Positions 1-10,310 of a stretch of DNA of 64,000 nucleotides are shown here, in pieces; position 1 is the first letter of the stretch, and every line of letters starts with the position of its first letter. The notes under the pieces are model-generated. The model was not told the DNA's origin and ran no database searches. It saw only the letters and a list, made by a program, of their open reading frames with translations. The translations under genes and the position numbers were made by a program. This DNA comes from Burhinus oedicnemus. Its lineage: Eukaryota; Chordata; Aves; Charadriiformes; Burhinidae. The stretch spans positions 1,656,276-1,720,275 of the forward strand of contig VFFE01009205.1 of NCBI GenBank assembly GCA_008921705.1. Direction: 5' to 3'.

Positions 1-494
1 AGGATTATGGATATTTAATACTCAAATGACTCTTTCAGAACTTTCAAGGCACAATGGTCTTGAAATTTTATTTCAGGTGTTTAGTTTTAAGGAGGCCTGC
101 ACTTCGTCTGCTTGTGCCTCTGCCCCTCCAACCCTGGAACTTCAGGGTTTCAGTGTCAGAGACCAGACTATGGCTACAACGGCAATGCTGGCTCCAGCCT
201 CCCATTGCAGTGTGGGCAGAGGCCAGAAACACTGTAACCACATTACTTTTAAATAAGTCCCGATTGCCATGATTCCTGATGATTTCGTATATTAGGAAAT
301 CATTGTTAAACTAAACAAACATTAAAAAGATATTCCACTCATCAGAATTGTTTAGCCTTTTCCTATCTCTAGGAAGCTTTCTATTCTGGTTCTCAATAAA
401 GATGCACATGTCCCACGGAGTGGCCGTAAGTAATTTCCTCTGTTTCCAATGTAGTGAAACTGTTTGTGTTATTTAGTAAGCGTGGTGATGGGAG

Positions 495-496
<2 letters not shown>

Positions 497-526
<30 letters not shown>
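497..526. repeat. poly(A) homopolymer, 30 A
   Basis: Thirty uninterrupted A after GGAGGC. No retroelement body is recognisable upstream, so this may be a simple repeat rather than a retroposon tail. Confidence 0.9.
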
Positions 527-528
<2 letters not shown>

Positions 529-1113
529 CCCCAAATCCCTTATATTCCTCAAAAAGGAAGAAACAAAAACCCACATGGTAATACAAACAATATTGTAGAC
601 CCACCTTACTAAGCTCTTTTCCACTCTGAGATCTTAACTGATCAGTATGCAAATAAACATTCCATACTTATAAGAATGCAAAATTATAAAACACATCCTC
701 TAATTTGTATAAGAATTGCTACTATGTAATAATGTTTAATTTTTATCTAAAGCTTCTAAAATGTTTCAAGTCCACTCACTGTAATTACTGGGAGCAGCAA
801 AGCCACTCAAGTGTCAGATCCAATATCTACAATTAACTTTTTTAAGTCAATCTCAGGGAATTTTCAGGAACTTTCCAAAATTATACACTAACAAACACAG
901 GACAAGTCCCTTAACTGGAATGTTTAATGCAGGTAAAAAAATCATGCCAATTAAGTGCTAATTTTGAGTAACAAAATCTCATTAAAAAAATATTTTTTAC
1001 TACAAACTGTATTCAATTGTAAGCACAGGACATCTGTTTTTAAAGGAAAACTGTACATTTGGTATAAAAATTTCATAGACTGTTAGGTATTTTATGTAAA
1101 TATCATAAATAAA

Positions 1114-1195
1114 TGTCCTGGCTTGAGTGGAGCAGGAGAGAGAGAGGGCATCTGTCGTTCCACCTGATCGGGCCAATCCGGCCCAAACCATGACA
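1114..1195. mobile_element. 82-bp LTR-like mini-element with 5-bp target duplication
   Basis: The segment begins TGTCCTGGCTTGAG and ends with the inverse complement of TGTCATGGTTTGGG. These are imperfect terminal inverted repeats (11 of 14) with retroviral-type TG...CA ends. ATAAA lies immediately on both sides (1109-1113 and 1196-1200) as a perfect 5-bp direct repeat. The inside holds a short GA repeat and a small palindrome GGGCC-aatcc-GGCCC, and is richer in GC and CpG than its surroundings. The termini resemble those of the full LTR at 48613, so it may be a strongly deleted solo LTR or a tiny non-autonomous relative. It has no coding capacity. Confidence 0.6.
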
Positions 1196-1998
1196 ATAAA
1201 AAACCTCAAGAGATTATTAAATGAGTATAAATCTATAGCTTTTAGAAATAGGTGTGAAAAAAGGTGACATCAACTCAGTTAGCAGCTAAAGAAGACACAA
1301 GGTGGTATACGGTGGAAATTCTCCTATTTGCATTCACATATTTCTGAAAGAATTAGAAGTATCATACATCTGTAGTTGCTGAAATGCATTCATCTGATTA
1401 CATTCTATTAACATAAACTTTTTCAAATAAAAACACAAGCAACTTTTTAAAATTGTTAACATCATCACCTGATTTATTACTATGGCAATGAGTTCAATTT
1501 AAGAACTCAAGTATAATAAAACAGTCACATGACATGAACTCTAGCAATATGTACATATATGCCAATCTCACCCAACACAACCCAGCTAACACCAGTAGGA
1601 CACCACAAGAAAATGCGAGGGTCACAAAGAAAGCACACAAGAATGTTATCTATTAGCATGGCACGCCAGCAAGGAGTATTGCTCATACTGTTAGCAATAT
1701 AAGGAAAACCTTAGGGCACTTAAGGTGATACCAGTCCTCAAATATGTGCGCTGCCTATCAAGCTATTATCAATAGACTGCATGACACAAGCACAATACAG
1801 GAGCCTTCTACCCCTCAAAGTAACTCTGAAATCAGAAGCAGAAACATTGACTATTCCATTCCAGGAAAAATACTATTTGAACAGTAAAAATTCTGATTTT
1901 TTTAAAATGTCAACTTGCCCCCAAGTGGATTTATAGGAGCATATTTGATATACTTGTTTCTAATTTTATAATCGTATTATTTTTCTCAAATTTCTCAC

Positions 1999-2123
1999 CT
2001 TGCTGTCCATTCTTTACGCAGCCTTTGTCGCTCAGTAAGAACTAGCAAGAAGCAGCTGATGGTTTCATTCCTTTGTTCCTCAATTTGTCCCTCTTTTCCA
2101 ACTTCAGAGAGAACCAGGCTTGT
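1999..2123 (-). CDS. FTO: FTO exon 8 (C-terminal domain, human 414-455)
   Basis: A 125-bp exon with acceptor tttttccctttaag and donor AG|gtgaga. It carries 41 codons and then two bases (AG) of a split codon, most likely Arg455 or Ser completed by exon 9 outside the window. It reads TSLVLSEVGKEGQIEEQRNE, then TISCFLLVLTERQRLRKEWTA. It aligns without gaps to human TNAVLHEV...EQRNE...LTARQNLRREWHA. The EQRNE and R-x-LR-x-EW motifs make the match firm, although the exon is clearly less conserved than exon 7. The other two reading frames contain stops. Confidence 0.95.
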
Positions 2124-2660
2124 CTTAAAGGGAAAAAACACATAAAAACTAGAATCTAGAAATAGGAAACAATGTGTAAAATTAATAAAAAGCCCATAAG
2201 CAAATAAGGACAGTAAATCAATAGCTTTTTTTATTACAGTTCTACTGCTGACAAATCAATACAGTAAATGATGGTTAGAAATGGCCACCATATATTTGGT
2301 ATTCAATCAATGTACATGGCACGTAAGGTAAACCTTAAAATCTCATTGTTTTAAGTAACACAACAAGACATGATGCATTCTAGCCCTCATTTTCTCAAGA
2401 CATAGTTCTTTTCTTTTCTAAATATTTTCTTGTATCAAACCAGATCAGAAATGTTTCCCTCAATACAGCATTCATTTGGGGGATTTCCCCCTCCCCTTTG
2501 ATCCTTGGTGAAGCTAAAGTAGAACATACATGTTTGTATTCTATCTTCTGAAAGGAATTTCTGATGATACCCCCATGTTCTGTTTATCATGAGATATTTC
2601 ACATAAACAAGTAGTAAAACTCTACCTTTTTTCATTTATGGAGCAAATTAAAAATTGCTT

Positions 2661-2687
2661 ATATATATATACATACATGCACACACA
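2661..2687. repeat. AT/CA microsatellite
   Basis: (AT)5 followed by (ACAT)n and (CA)n, a compound dinucleotide repeat in intron 7. Confidence 0.85.
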
Positions 2688-5600
2688 ATGGATTTAAGTC
2701 ATTGTGCAGTAAGATCACACTCAGTCTCTGCAGACCAAAAGTTACTGGCCTTCCCAAAAGTTGTGTTGACAGTTAGTGTTGCTATAACAAAGCTGTAGAA
2801 CTTCTTACTGTCCTTCATCCACCCAGCAAGCTAACTCCAACTCCCTCACTCCACCTTTGCCTTCAACTACTAACTCGCCCACCGTTTTCTCCTTTTCTTC
2901 CTCCTATGCTTCCCCATGTCTGGCAACTTGGGAAAGAAACGGCACATGCTGATGCTCATGCTGCTAACACATATGTCCACCAGTGCCCACGTGCTGCCTT
3001 GGTGTGCAGCAGTCCAACCACAAGAGAGATCCAGAGTCGATGCTGCAGTCTTTGCCTGCAGTGAAGATGTTGTATTTGCCTTTCTCGCCTTAACCAGCCA
3101 CTGATACTCAATTATTTTTGCCATTCTAACCTTCAGTCACATGTTCTGCAAACATATCAAAGTACCTAAATGCTTTTGGGAAGGATGACTGAATGGACAG
3201 AATGCTTGCACAACCATAGTTTCTTCACAGAAAAGGAAGCAAAGAATATGTTTCTAACCCAAGCAGTTATGGAATCGAGTTTGAAAACACTACTAAAATA
3301 TCACCAAGAGCTGCAATTACAGGATGGCCTCTCTTACAGGAACAATGTGACAAAAAGACATGGCATACTGCCCCCTCTCAACATCACATACACATTACAT
3401 TCTGTCCTGCCCAAATGTACACCCACTAGCATTCCTCTGGGGATTCTGTGAGATAAATGGTTGTTGGTATCTTCAGTTTGTGAAAACAGGAAGATCTATC
3501 CTTGGCCGGGTAAGTTTGTTTTCCACAAGAAAGAATAATATGCAGATTATACACTTATTAAGCTATGTAAAGTAGCGGTAACATTGCTACTGCCATGGTG
3601 GTTCCAAGAGACAAGCATGACAGAGTTCATAGAGACAGAAAGTAATTTTATTACATCAACATCAGATGACAAAGAGCAAAAAGCATCTCCCTCCCCACCT
3701 CCCAGCTCTATCAGTTGGCCTACCAAAAGGCATTACCCCCTCATATGGGACTTACACATCAAAGAACATTTTCTTGTAAAAAACCAAAACGTTCAAAACT
3801 CTGTCTATACAGATCACATTCTTGACCCTGCTTTGACATTACAAAGCAAACAAAAAGCCAGAGAGTATTTTCAGATAAGGATTCCCTGACATGGGCTTCC
3901 CTTGCACTGACCTACAACATCTTTTCCACAAGCTCTAATATCCGCCAACTTTAACAATCCTGATCTTAGAGCCTCACTGCCAGCAGCTCCACAGTTTGAA
4001 GCAGGATTTAAGAGGACTTCAGCATGCGAGAACATACTCACAGGAGATGAAGATACGTCCATTCTTTAATTGATGTAAATTAACACTCCTTGTCATTCAG
4101 AATAAATATACCTATTAAGGCTTCAACTTTTCTATTTACCACATGCAAGACTTGACACAGCACCATAACTAAAGCTTATCTCTGTATTATAGGAAGATCA
4201 GGCTGTAGCCATACAGCTGGGTCACAGTACACCAAGATCTCCCTTTCAGAATCCTTGGATGGCCTTATTAATCACAATGGGATAGGGAAATCCAGTGGTG
4301 AGAGTGTGGAAGCCTGAGACTCGCTCTGAGACTGCAGAAAAGCCCCAAGTTTCATGATGCTATGCCTCACAAAGCTGAAAGGATAGTTATTTGCAGGCAA
4401 CAAACATCAGGATCCCATAAATAAGTGCTTCCCAAAGTGTAAAGCATGGAGAACTGATAGTTCCTAATGATTTTTCAGTTAAAATTTGATGAAAAAAATG
4501 ATGTGATTAGAATATTATCAGTCAGAGAAAATGGGTGACCCCTTCTCCAAGTACTCACAATTACGTAATGCTTTTGTATGAATCCCAATGCCCTGGCCAA
4601 ATTGCAACTTTGGTATTGAGTTTCACTACCTAAAGTCCCCTCCATCTACAGGAACATAATAATTCTGGAATTTGAACATAATTTAATTTTTAGTGAGAGA
4701 ACAATTATATTGCTCCAGCCTTATGTTAACACCTTTCACTTATGTGTTGATGTACATATTTCAAGTCAAACTCATAGTTTGACACCGACATCATAAAAGC
4801 TTCTTTACTGAGCCCTGTGAGTACAGTTGCAGCTACCTGGAGGGTGAAATAGTACTATTAAGCAACATACAACAACTACGTAGCAATTTAACTGATTTAC
4901 TTGTTTTCTAAGAGTGCTGAGGGCATTAAGGTTACCCGGAATGGGAGAGCAGGGCTTGATATGTGGCTTTTATAGAGGCATTTCTTAATAACTTGCTATT
5001 TTTATCATCTCAATAGAAATCTCAAATTGTAACAAATAAAGCAGCATTCTGGGTAAAATAACATTATAACACACATTCCTTTGGAAGTTTTCTTTTCCAT
5101 GTAACTTGTTTTGGGATTTATTTTTAACAAGAGGATTCAATATATACCTTGACTGATAAAGGTCAAGGGTTCAAGAAACTCGGTCAAAGATGTTATCAGC
5201 TGGGAAAGCCATTTCCTCACATCAACACTGATAAAACTCCATCAGAAACCCAGCTGATACCACCCCTGCTCTAAAGGGCAGGAATGACCTTCTTTTGAAC
5301 ATCACTATAGTTGCACATCCCATCAAAGAAAATCTGACCTTGTGTCTCAATTCTTTTAATGTTCTTTAATGACAGATAATTGTCTGCAGAGGCCCCCTTT
5401 GCTCAACGCTGAGTGAAGCCTTCACATTTCTGAACTGGGCTCAACACTGACAGCACACTCGGGACCGCAGGACAGTAGAATAAATAAACAGCGTAACCAG
5501 CCCTACAGCCTGTCTTATCTCATCCTTGTGTTCACAGAGATTCTTGAGGGTGGTAATGTTTACAAATTGTTGAAACTTTCTTTCTTCTGCTTCCTGAGCT

Positions 5601-5855
5601 GGCAAAAACATATCCTGGACAACCTAAGCAATGAGATTACACAAACTGCTTATCGCTTGAGGGAAGCAACTCCTTGTCTCATTGGCCAGCATGTCTCTTT
5701 AATAAGTGGTACTGTTAATATTTTCAGCAAATCTTCCCCAATTCTCCTTACAGAACTATTAACGTATTTAGAACATTTCCTTTTGAATTCCAAATGGCAT
5801 AGTCTTAAAAACAAACACACAACCTGCATCTCAAAAAATCCCAAAGCTAAATACT

Positions 5856-5913
5856 TATATATTTATTTATATATATATGTGTGTGTGTAATATATATATA
5901 TACATATATATAT
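5856..5913. repeat. compound TA/TG microsatellite
   Basis: A TATT/TA run, then (TG)n, then (TA)n. Fully AT/GT alternating and likely polymorphic in length. Confidence 0.9.
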
Positions 5914-6382
5914 CAGTTGCCAATCCAGCCTTCTATGTTAAAGATAGGATTTAGGAAATTATACCCTTTACCGTCTTCCTGGTACAGTGGCAGAACTACA
6001 TCTAGTGCTGTACTGACATATCAGGCAACAGTCATCAGAGCATCTTTTCTTCTTGTGTAAGGAAGCAAGGTACTAAGATAAGATTTTTAAGAGACCAGTA
6101 TCATATTCCTCTCGTATCCACCAACAAAATATATCACTGACATGGAACTGAATAGAAACTGTTACAATCAAATCTTACTATTCACTAAGGATACACACTC
6201 AAAATTGGATACTTTTTATTAGTCTTAACAGAGCTAACCTAGGTATTGTAACAGGATTACAACAATATTCTATTTTCTTAGATACACAGCAGAAGAAATT
6301 ACTTTTCAACATAAACAGGCCACTACCCTGCTTAACTGTATGTATCCTGGGTGAATACCATGCCATGCTTACAGACAAGCAA

Positions 6383-6443
6383 AAAAAACCCCAAAAACAA
6401 AAACCAAAAACAAACACAAAAAAAACCCAACCCAACAAAAAAG
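6383..6443. repeat. A-rich low-complexity tract
   Basis: Runs of A broken by C (AAAAACC / CAAAAA / CCCAA units). A similar tract lies at 13376-13430. Either could be a decayed homopolymer or a retroposon tail; no element body is recognised next to them. Confidence 0.7.
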
Positions 6444-7292
6444 CACGCTGTAAACACTCCAAAACCCACACTGGTACATGGTTAGTCTTTTAAAGCTGGA
6501 TTTTCCTTCCTTCAATACAGACCTCTCGAGGAGCCAGACTTAAGGTTAGAAACATTGTATAGCTGGAGACATGAAGCCTAGTATTCTGTCAGACAAATTA
6601 GCCTTCAGTCTGAACTGAAGTGGCACTTGGGACAGTTTGTCTCTTGGTCCCACTTTATTGGGTCAACAAATCAGATTTTTCACTCTGAGTTGAGATTTAA
6701 TTTACTCACCACCAGTTTAAATCCGATAAGCTTCCGAATCTTTACTAACCACTTCTACTTTAATATAGCAGTCATCTCTCAATAATCAATAACTAATACA
6801 GAAAGAAAAAACATAAAGTGTAAAATGTGTAAGCAGAGTTAAAATTTTAAATGTCGTTCTGTATCTTGTTATTTTTGTGACTGTATTTTGCTCTTAGTGC
6901 AAAAAGTATCCTGATCAAAGTCCGTAAAACTAGAATACCATGCCTTGTAGAATGGGAAAAATAATAATAATAATAAAGAACCTGAAATTTATTAAGCCAT
7001 GTTAATTTAACATGTCATAACTTCTATGTGATAAAAAAAGCTAGTAATTGCTTACAAACCACTGCTCATTTCTTCTTTACTTTTAAAGTTTATACTTAAA
7101 ATATGAGCAAATGCACCCACTTTCATTGATACGATGGAAGCAGCCAGTCTGGTTTAAGTTATCACCCAGTAATTTGGGCACATTAAACCCAATTCTCTGC
7201 CCTTTGTTTATTAATCCACTATGCCAGATATCACAGTTTCACTCAGCAACGCTCATGTTTTGGATGATATTGAAAAATGGCTCATGTTTGTC

Positions 7293-7297
<5 letters not shown>

Positions 7298-7336
<39 letters not shown>

Positions 7337-7343
7337 TTTTTTT
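7298..7343. repeat. A35-G-T10 homopolymer palindrome at gap edge
   Basis: Thirty-five A, one G and ten T run straight into the assembly gap. The A/T mirror structure probably caused the sequencing break. Confidence 0.9.
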
Positions 7344-8302
7344 NNNNNNNNNNNNNNNNNNNNNNNNNNNNNNNNNNNNNNNNNNNNNNNNNNNNNNNNN
7401 NNNNNNNNNNNNNNNNNNNNNNNNNNNNNNNNNNNNNNNNNNNNNNNNNNNNNNNNNNNNNNNNNNNNNNNNNNNNNNNNNNNNNNNNNNNNNNNNNNNN
7501 NNNNNNNNNNNNNNNNNNNNNNNNNNNNNNNNNNNNNNNNNNNNNNNNNNNNNNNNNNNNNNNNNNNNNNNNNNNNNNNNNNNNNNNNNNNNNNNNNNNN
7601 NNNNNNNNNNNNNNNNNNNNNNNNNNNNNNNNNNNNNNNNNNNNNNNNNNNNNNNNNNNNNNNNNNNNNNNNNNNNNNNNNNNNNNNNNNNNNNNNNNNN
7701 NNNNNNNNNNNNNNNNNNNNNNNNNNNNNNNNNNNNNNNNNNNNNNNNNNNNNNNNNNNNNNNNNNNNNNNNNNNNNNNNNNNNNNNNNNNNNNNNNNNN
7801 NNNNNNNNNNNNNNNNNNNNNNNNNNNNNNNNNNNNNNNNNNNNNNNNNNNNNNNNNNNNNNNNNNNNNNNNNNNNNNNNNNNNNNNNNNNNNNNNNNNN
7901 NNNNNNNNNNNNNNNNNNNNNNNNNNNNNNNNNNNNNNNNNNNNNNNNNNNNNNNNNNNNNNNNNNNNNNNNNNNNNNNNNNNNNNNNNNNNNNNNNNNN
8001 NNNNNNNNNNNNNNNNNNNNNNNNNNNNNNNNNNNNNNNNNNNNNNNNNNNNNNNNNNNNNNNNNNNNNNNNNNNNNNNNNNNNNNNNNNNNNNNNNNNN
8101 NNNNNNNNNNNNNNNNNNNNNNNNNNNNNNNNNNNNNNNNNNNNNNNNNNNNNNNNNNNNNNNNNNNNNNNNNNNNNNNNNNNNNNNNNNNNNNNNNNNN
8201 NNNNNNNNNNNNNNNNNNNNNNNNNNNNNNNNNNNNNNNNNNNNNNNNNNNNNNNNNNNNNNNNNNNNNNNNNNNNNNNNNNNNNNNNNNNNNNNNNNNN
8301 NN
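7344..8302. other. assembly gap (959 N)
   Basis: Unresolved bases within FTO intron 7. No content can be inferred. The open frames of about 400 codons crossing it are artefacts of translating A-runs and N. Confidence 1.
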
Positions 8303-8455
8303 TCAGTTTGTGAAAAGAAAAAAAAAAAAAAAAAAAAAAGTAAAGAGGAAAAAAGTGTTGTTTATAGAAGCCAGCTGCTCTGGCTTCGGCGCCAGCAGCT
8401 CTTCATCCTGCTATTTTACGCTCGCAACCCCCACTGCCCCCACTGGCACAGGTAC
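8303..8455. other. A-rich run and short CpG-rich segment beside the gap
   Basis: Poly(A) (about 8318-8339) is followed by about 90 bases with several CpGs (TTCGGCGCC, TACGCTCGC) and a CAGCTGCTCTGG / CCAGCAGCTC inverted pair. This is GC-richer than the intron around it. It may be the edge of an element hidden in the gap. No gene is recognised. Confidence 0.4.
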
Positions 8456-10130
8456 AACTAAATGTTGACTTCAATGCTTCAGAGAGCACTCAACTGATTC
8501 TGTACATGATTAATTGCCAAAGACATGGCTGACCATATGGAACAGAGAAAGCATCAAGTAATTCATACTTCTGTATATGATCATTTGGCCCCTGTTGTTT
8601 TAATGTACAGGAAAGAGCTAGTATAGCACAGACCTGGTGTCTTGCCCTTGACAGCCCATTAAGAAATCTCAAAGCACCTAGTTGAAGTTATGCTGTTGGC
8701 TTTTCAATAGCAGCCTAATAAAACAGAAGCAAAGCTTTCCAACTAGTCTTAAATCTTTCACATACAGTACATTAACCACTGCTGCTAAAACAACTGGTTT
8801 CTTATGATAGGAAATGGGATTTGATTTCTAGCCTCTGCATACTTACTGAAAGCCTTTTTCTGACCTTTGGAGGGTTTACAAAATCATTGTTCGTTTTCTT
8901 GCCATGGTGATCCTAATAGATTTGTTTAAGGTTCAGTACATTCTACTCTTACTAGCTGTTATATGCAAACTGTTCAATGAAGGTAGGCTCATGGGAGCCG
9001 AAAGGAAAGAAATTATTATTAACTGTTTTCTTCCTAACAGTCAGGGAAGTCACTGCAACATCTAAAACATAATTTACTTTTAAAGAGCCTATAAAACAAA
9101 ACAGAAAATTCCTGAAAAGAAGCAATATGCTAGCGTGTGCTTTCTTTTATCAGACTGGAGACAAATCATCGAATTTCATTTGAGAAGGAAGGATAATTTA
9201 TTTCAAAGCTGTAGTACTCTCAAGGATGTCTGACACAGAGCTCAATGAAAAGAAAAAGGTGCAGACTTGGAATATACGTCAGTATCATTAACTCCTTTAT
9301 ATTGGTTTTATCTACCGTTAACATCTTTTCAGTCATATGCAGTCAAAGAAAAATGTTTAAATAATGTTTCCCTGTCAAGGCTCTTAAGATGACACTGCTA
9401 AAAAGTTAATCCCCTTCCTCACAGATCTTCTGACAGTTTTGACATCCGTTGGCAAGGATGTATTTGCTGGCACCTTCCATTAGAAAATATTTACATGGAG
9501 TTTTCTTGTCTGTGCATTTTCTAGTTGTCTAAATGATCCCCATGGTCTGAAGGGCCTTATGTGGGAAATCCTAATCATTGGACATTCATCAGTGGTAATT
9601 TCTCAGGTTGCTGAATTCACCTAATACTATTAATACTCCAACAGAATACATGAATAATCCACAAGCCAACAAAAAACTCAATAACCATTCTGGTTATTGA
9701 GCACTTCCAACATTAAAACAGTCTGTCTTTGAGTCAACTATTATGTCTGTATTTAAATAAAATAAAAAGGAATAGAGTATTTTATTAAAGACACGTAATA
9801 TTTCTATTTTTGTAGGGTAAAAGGAATGAAGGCTCAAGTTGCTGGTGTGAAACCGTTGTCACAAAGATTATATATTCTCCCCTACCATTATATTCAATGG
9901 CGCACATCGAAACTGAGCAAGTAAGTACCCAATTAGAGAGCAGAATGCTTAAAGTTAGACATATGCTTAAGCTTTATATACAAGTCTACATGCATTAAAA
10001 TGTAGGGAGCCCTGCCTCTCTTTGAGATATTCACTGCTGACAACAAAGGATGAATACCTGACTTGATAGATGAGTAGTTCGACCTCGAAAAACCTACAGA
10101 GAGTAGATCACTTAGACATTTCCAAAGAAA

Positions 10131-10310
10131 CTTTAGGTCTTGTCGACACTAGAAAGTCATACCATTTAACTATACCTGCGGAGCTAAAGCAGTACATTCT
10201 CTACCCATATGAGTTTAAAGGTCATAAATTAAACCAGGCAGAGTTTATTTGGAAATAACCATTACCTTTATGCCTATATAAGCGTATTTATACTAGGGTC
10301 TTGAACCATA
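10131..10310. repeat. degenerate interspersed repeat, probably an old DNA transposon
   Basis: The stretch contains CTTGTCGACACTAGAAAG, then CATACCATTTAACTATACC, and later TATAAGCG...TATACTAGGG. It resembles a repeat I recall from turtles, crocodilians and birds, built on TTATACCGGTTTAACTATACCGGTA-type units with near-palindromic ends opening GTCTACACTA. The copy is heavily mutated. The 62-codon open frame across it (10070-10258) matches no protein I know. Family assignment is from memory and tentative. Confidence 0.4.

Larger units (their letters stand above)
1..1998 (-). other. FTO: FTO intron 8, partial
   Basis: Intronic sequence downstream of exon 8 in transcript order. It is AT-rich and holds a 30-A homopolymer (497-526) and the 82-bp LTR-like element (1114-1195). 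I found no exon-9-like sequence, so the intron continues beyond the left end. Bases 60-260 are somewhat more GC-rich and have short open frames on the plus strand, with no recognisable protein. Confidence 0.85.

Noticed and set aside
3482..3514. Plus-strand 33-bp segment between TATCTTCAG and gtaagt
   Set aside because: Too short and unsupported; at this length such a pair is expected by chance many times in 64 kb.
3584..3889. 101-codon plus-strand open frame
   Set aside because: No protein family recognised and no promoter or splice signals; left as chance.
5210..5262. Minus-strand exon-like segment before gtgagg
   Set aside because: Short, overlaps a small inverted repeat (ATCAGCTGGG / CCCAGCTGAT), and the peptide has no FTO similarity.
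7221..8468. Open frames of 394 and 415 codons
   Set aside because: They consist of poly(A) read as lysine and undetermined bases; no real coding content.
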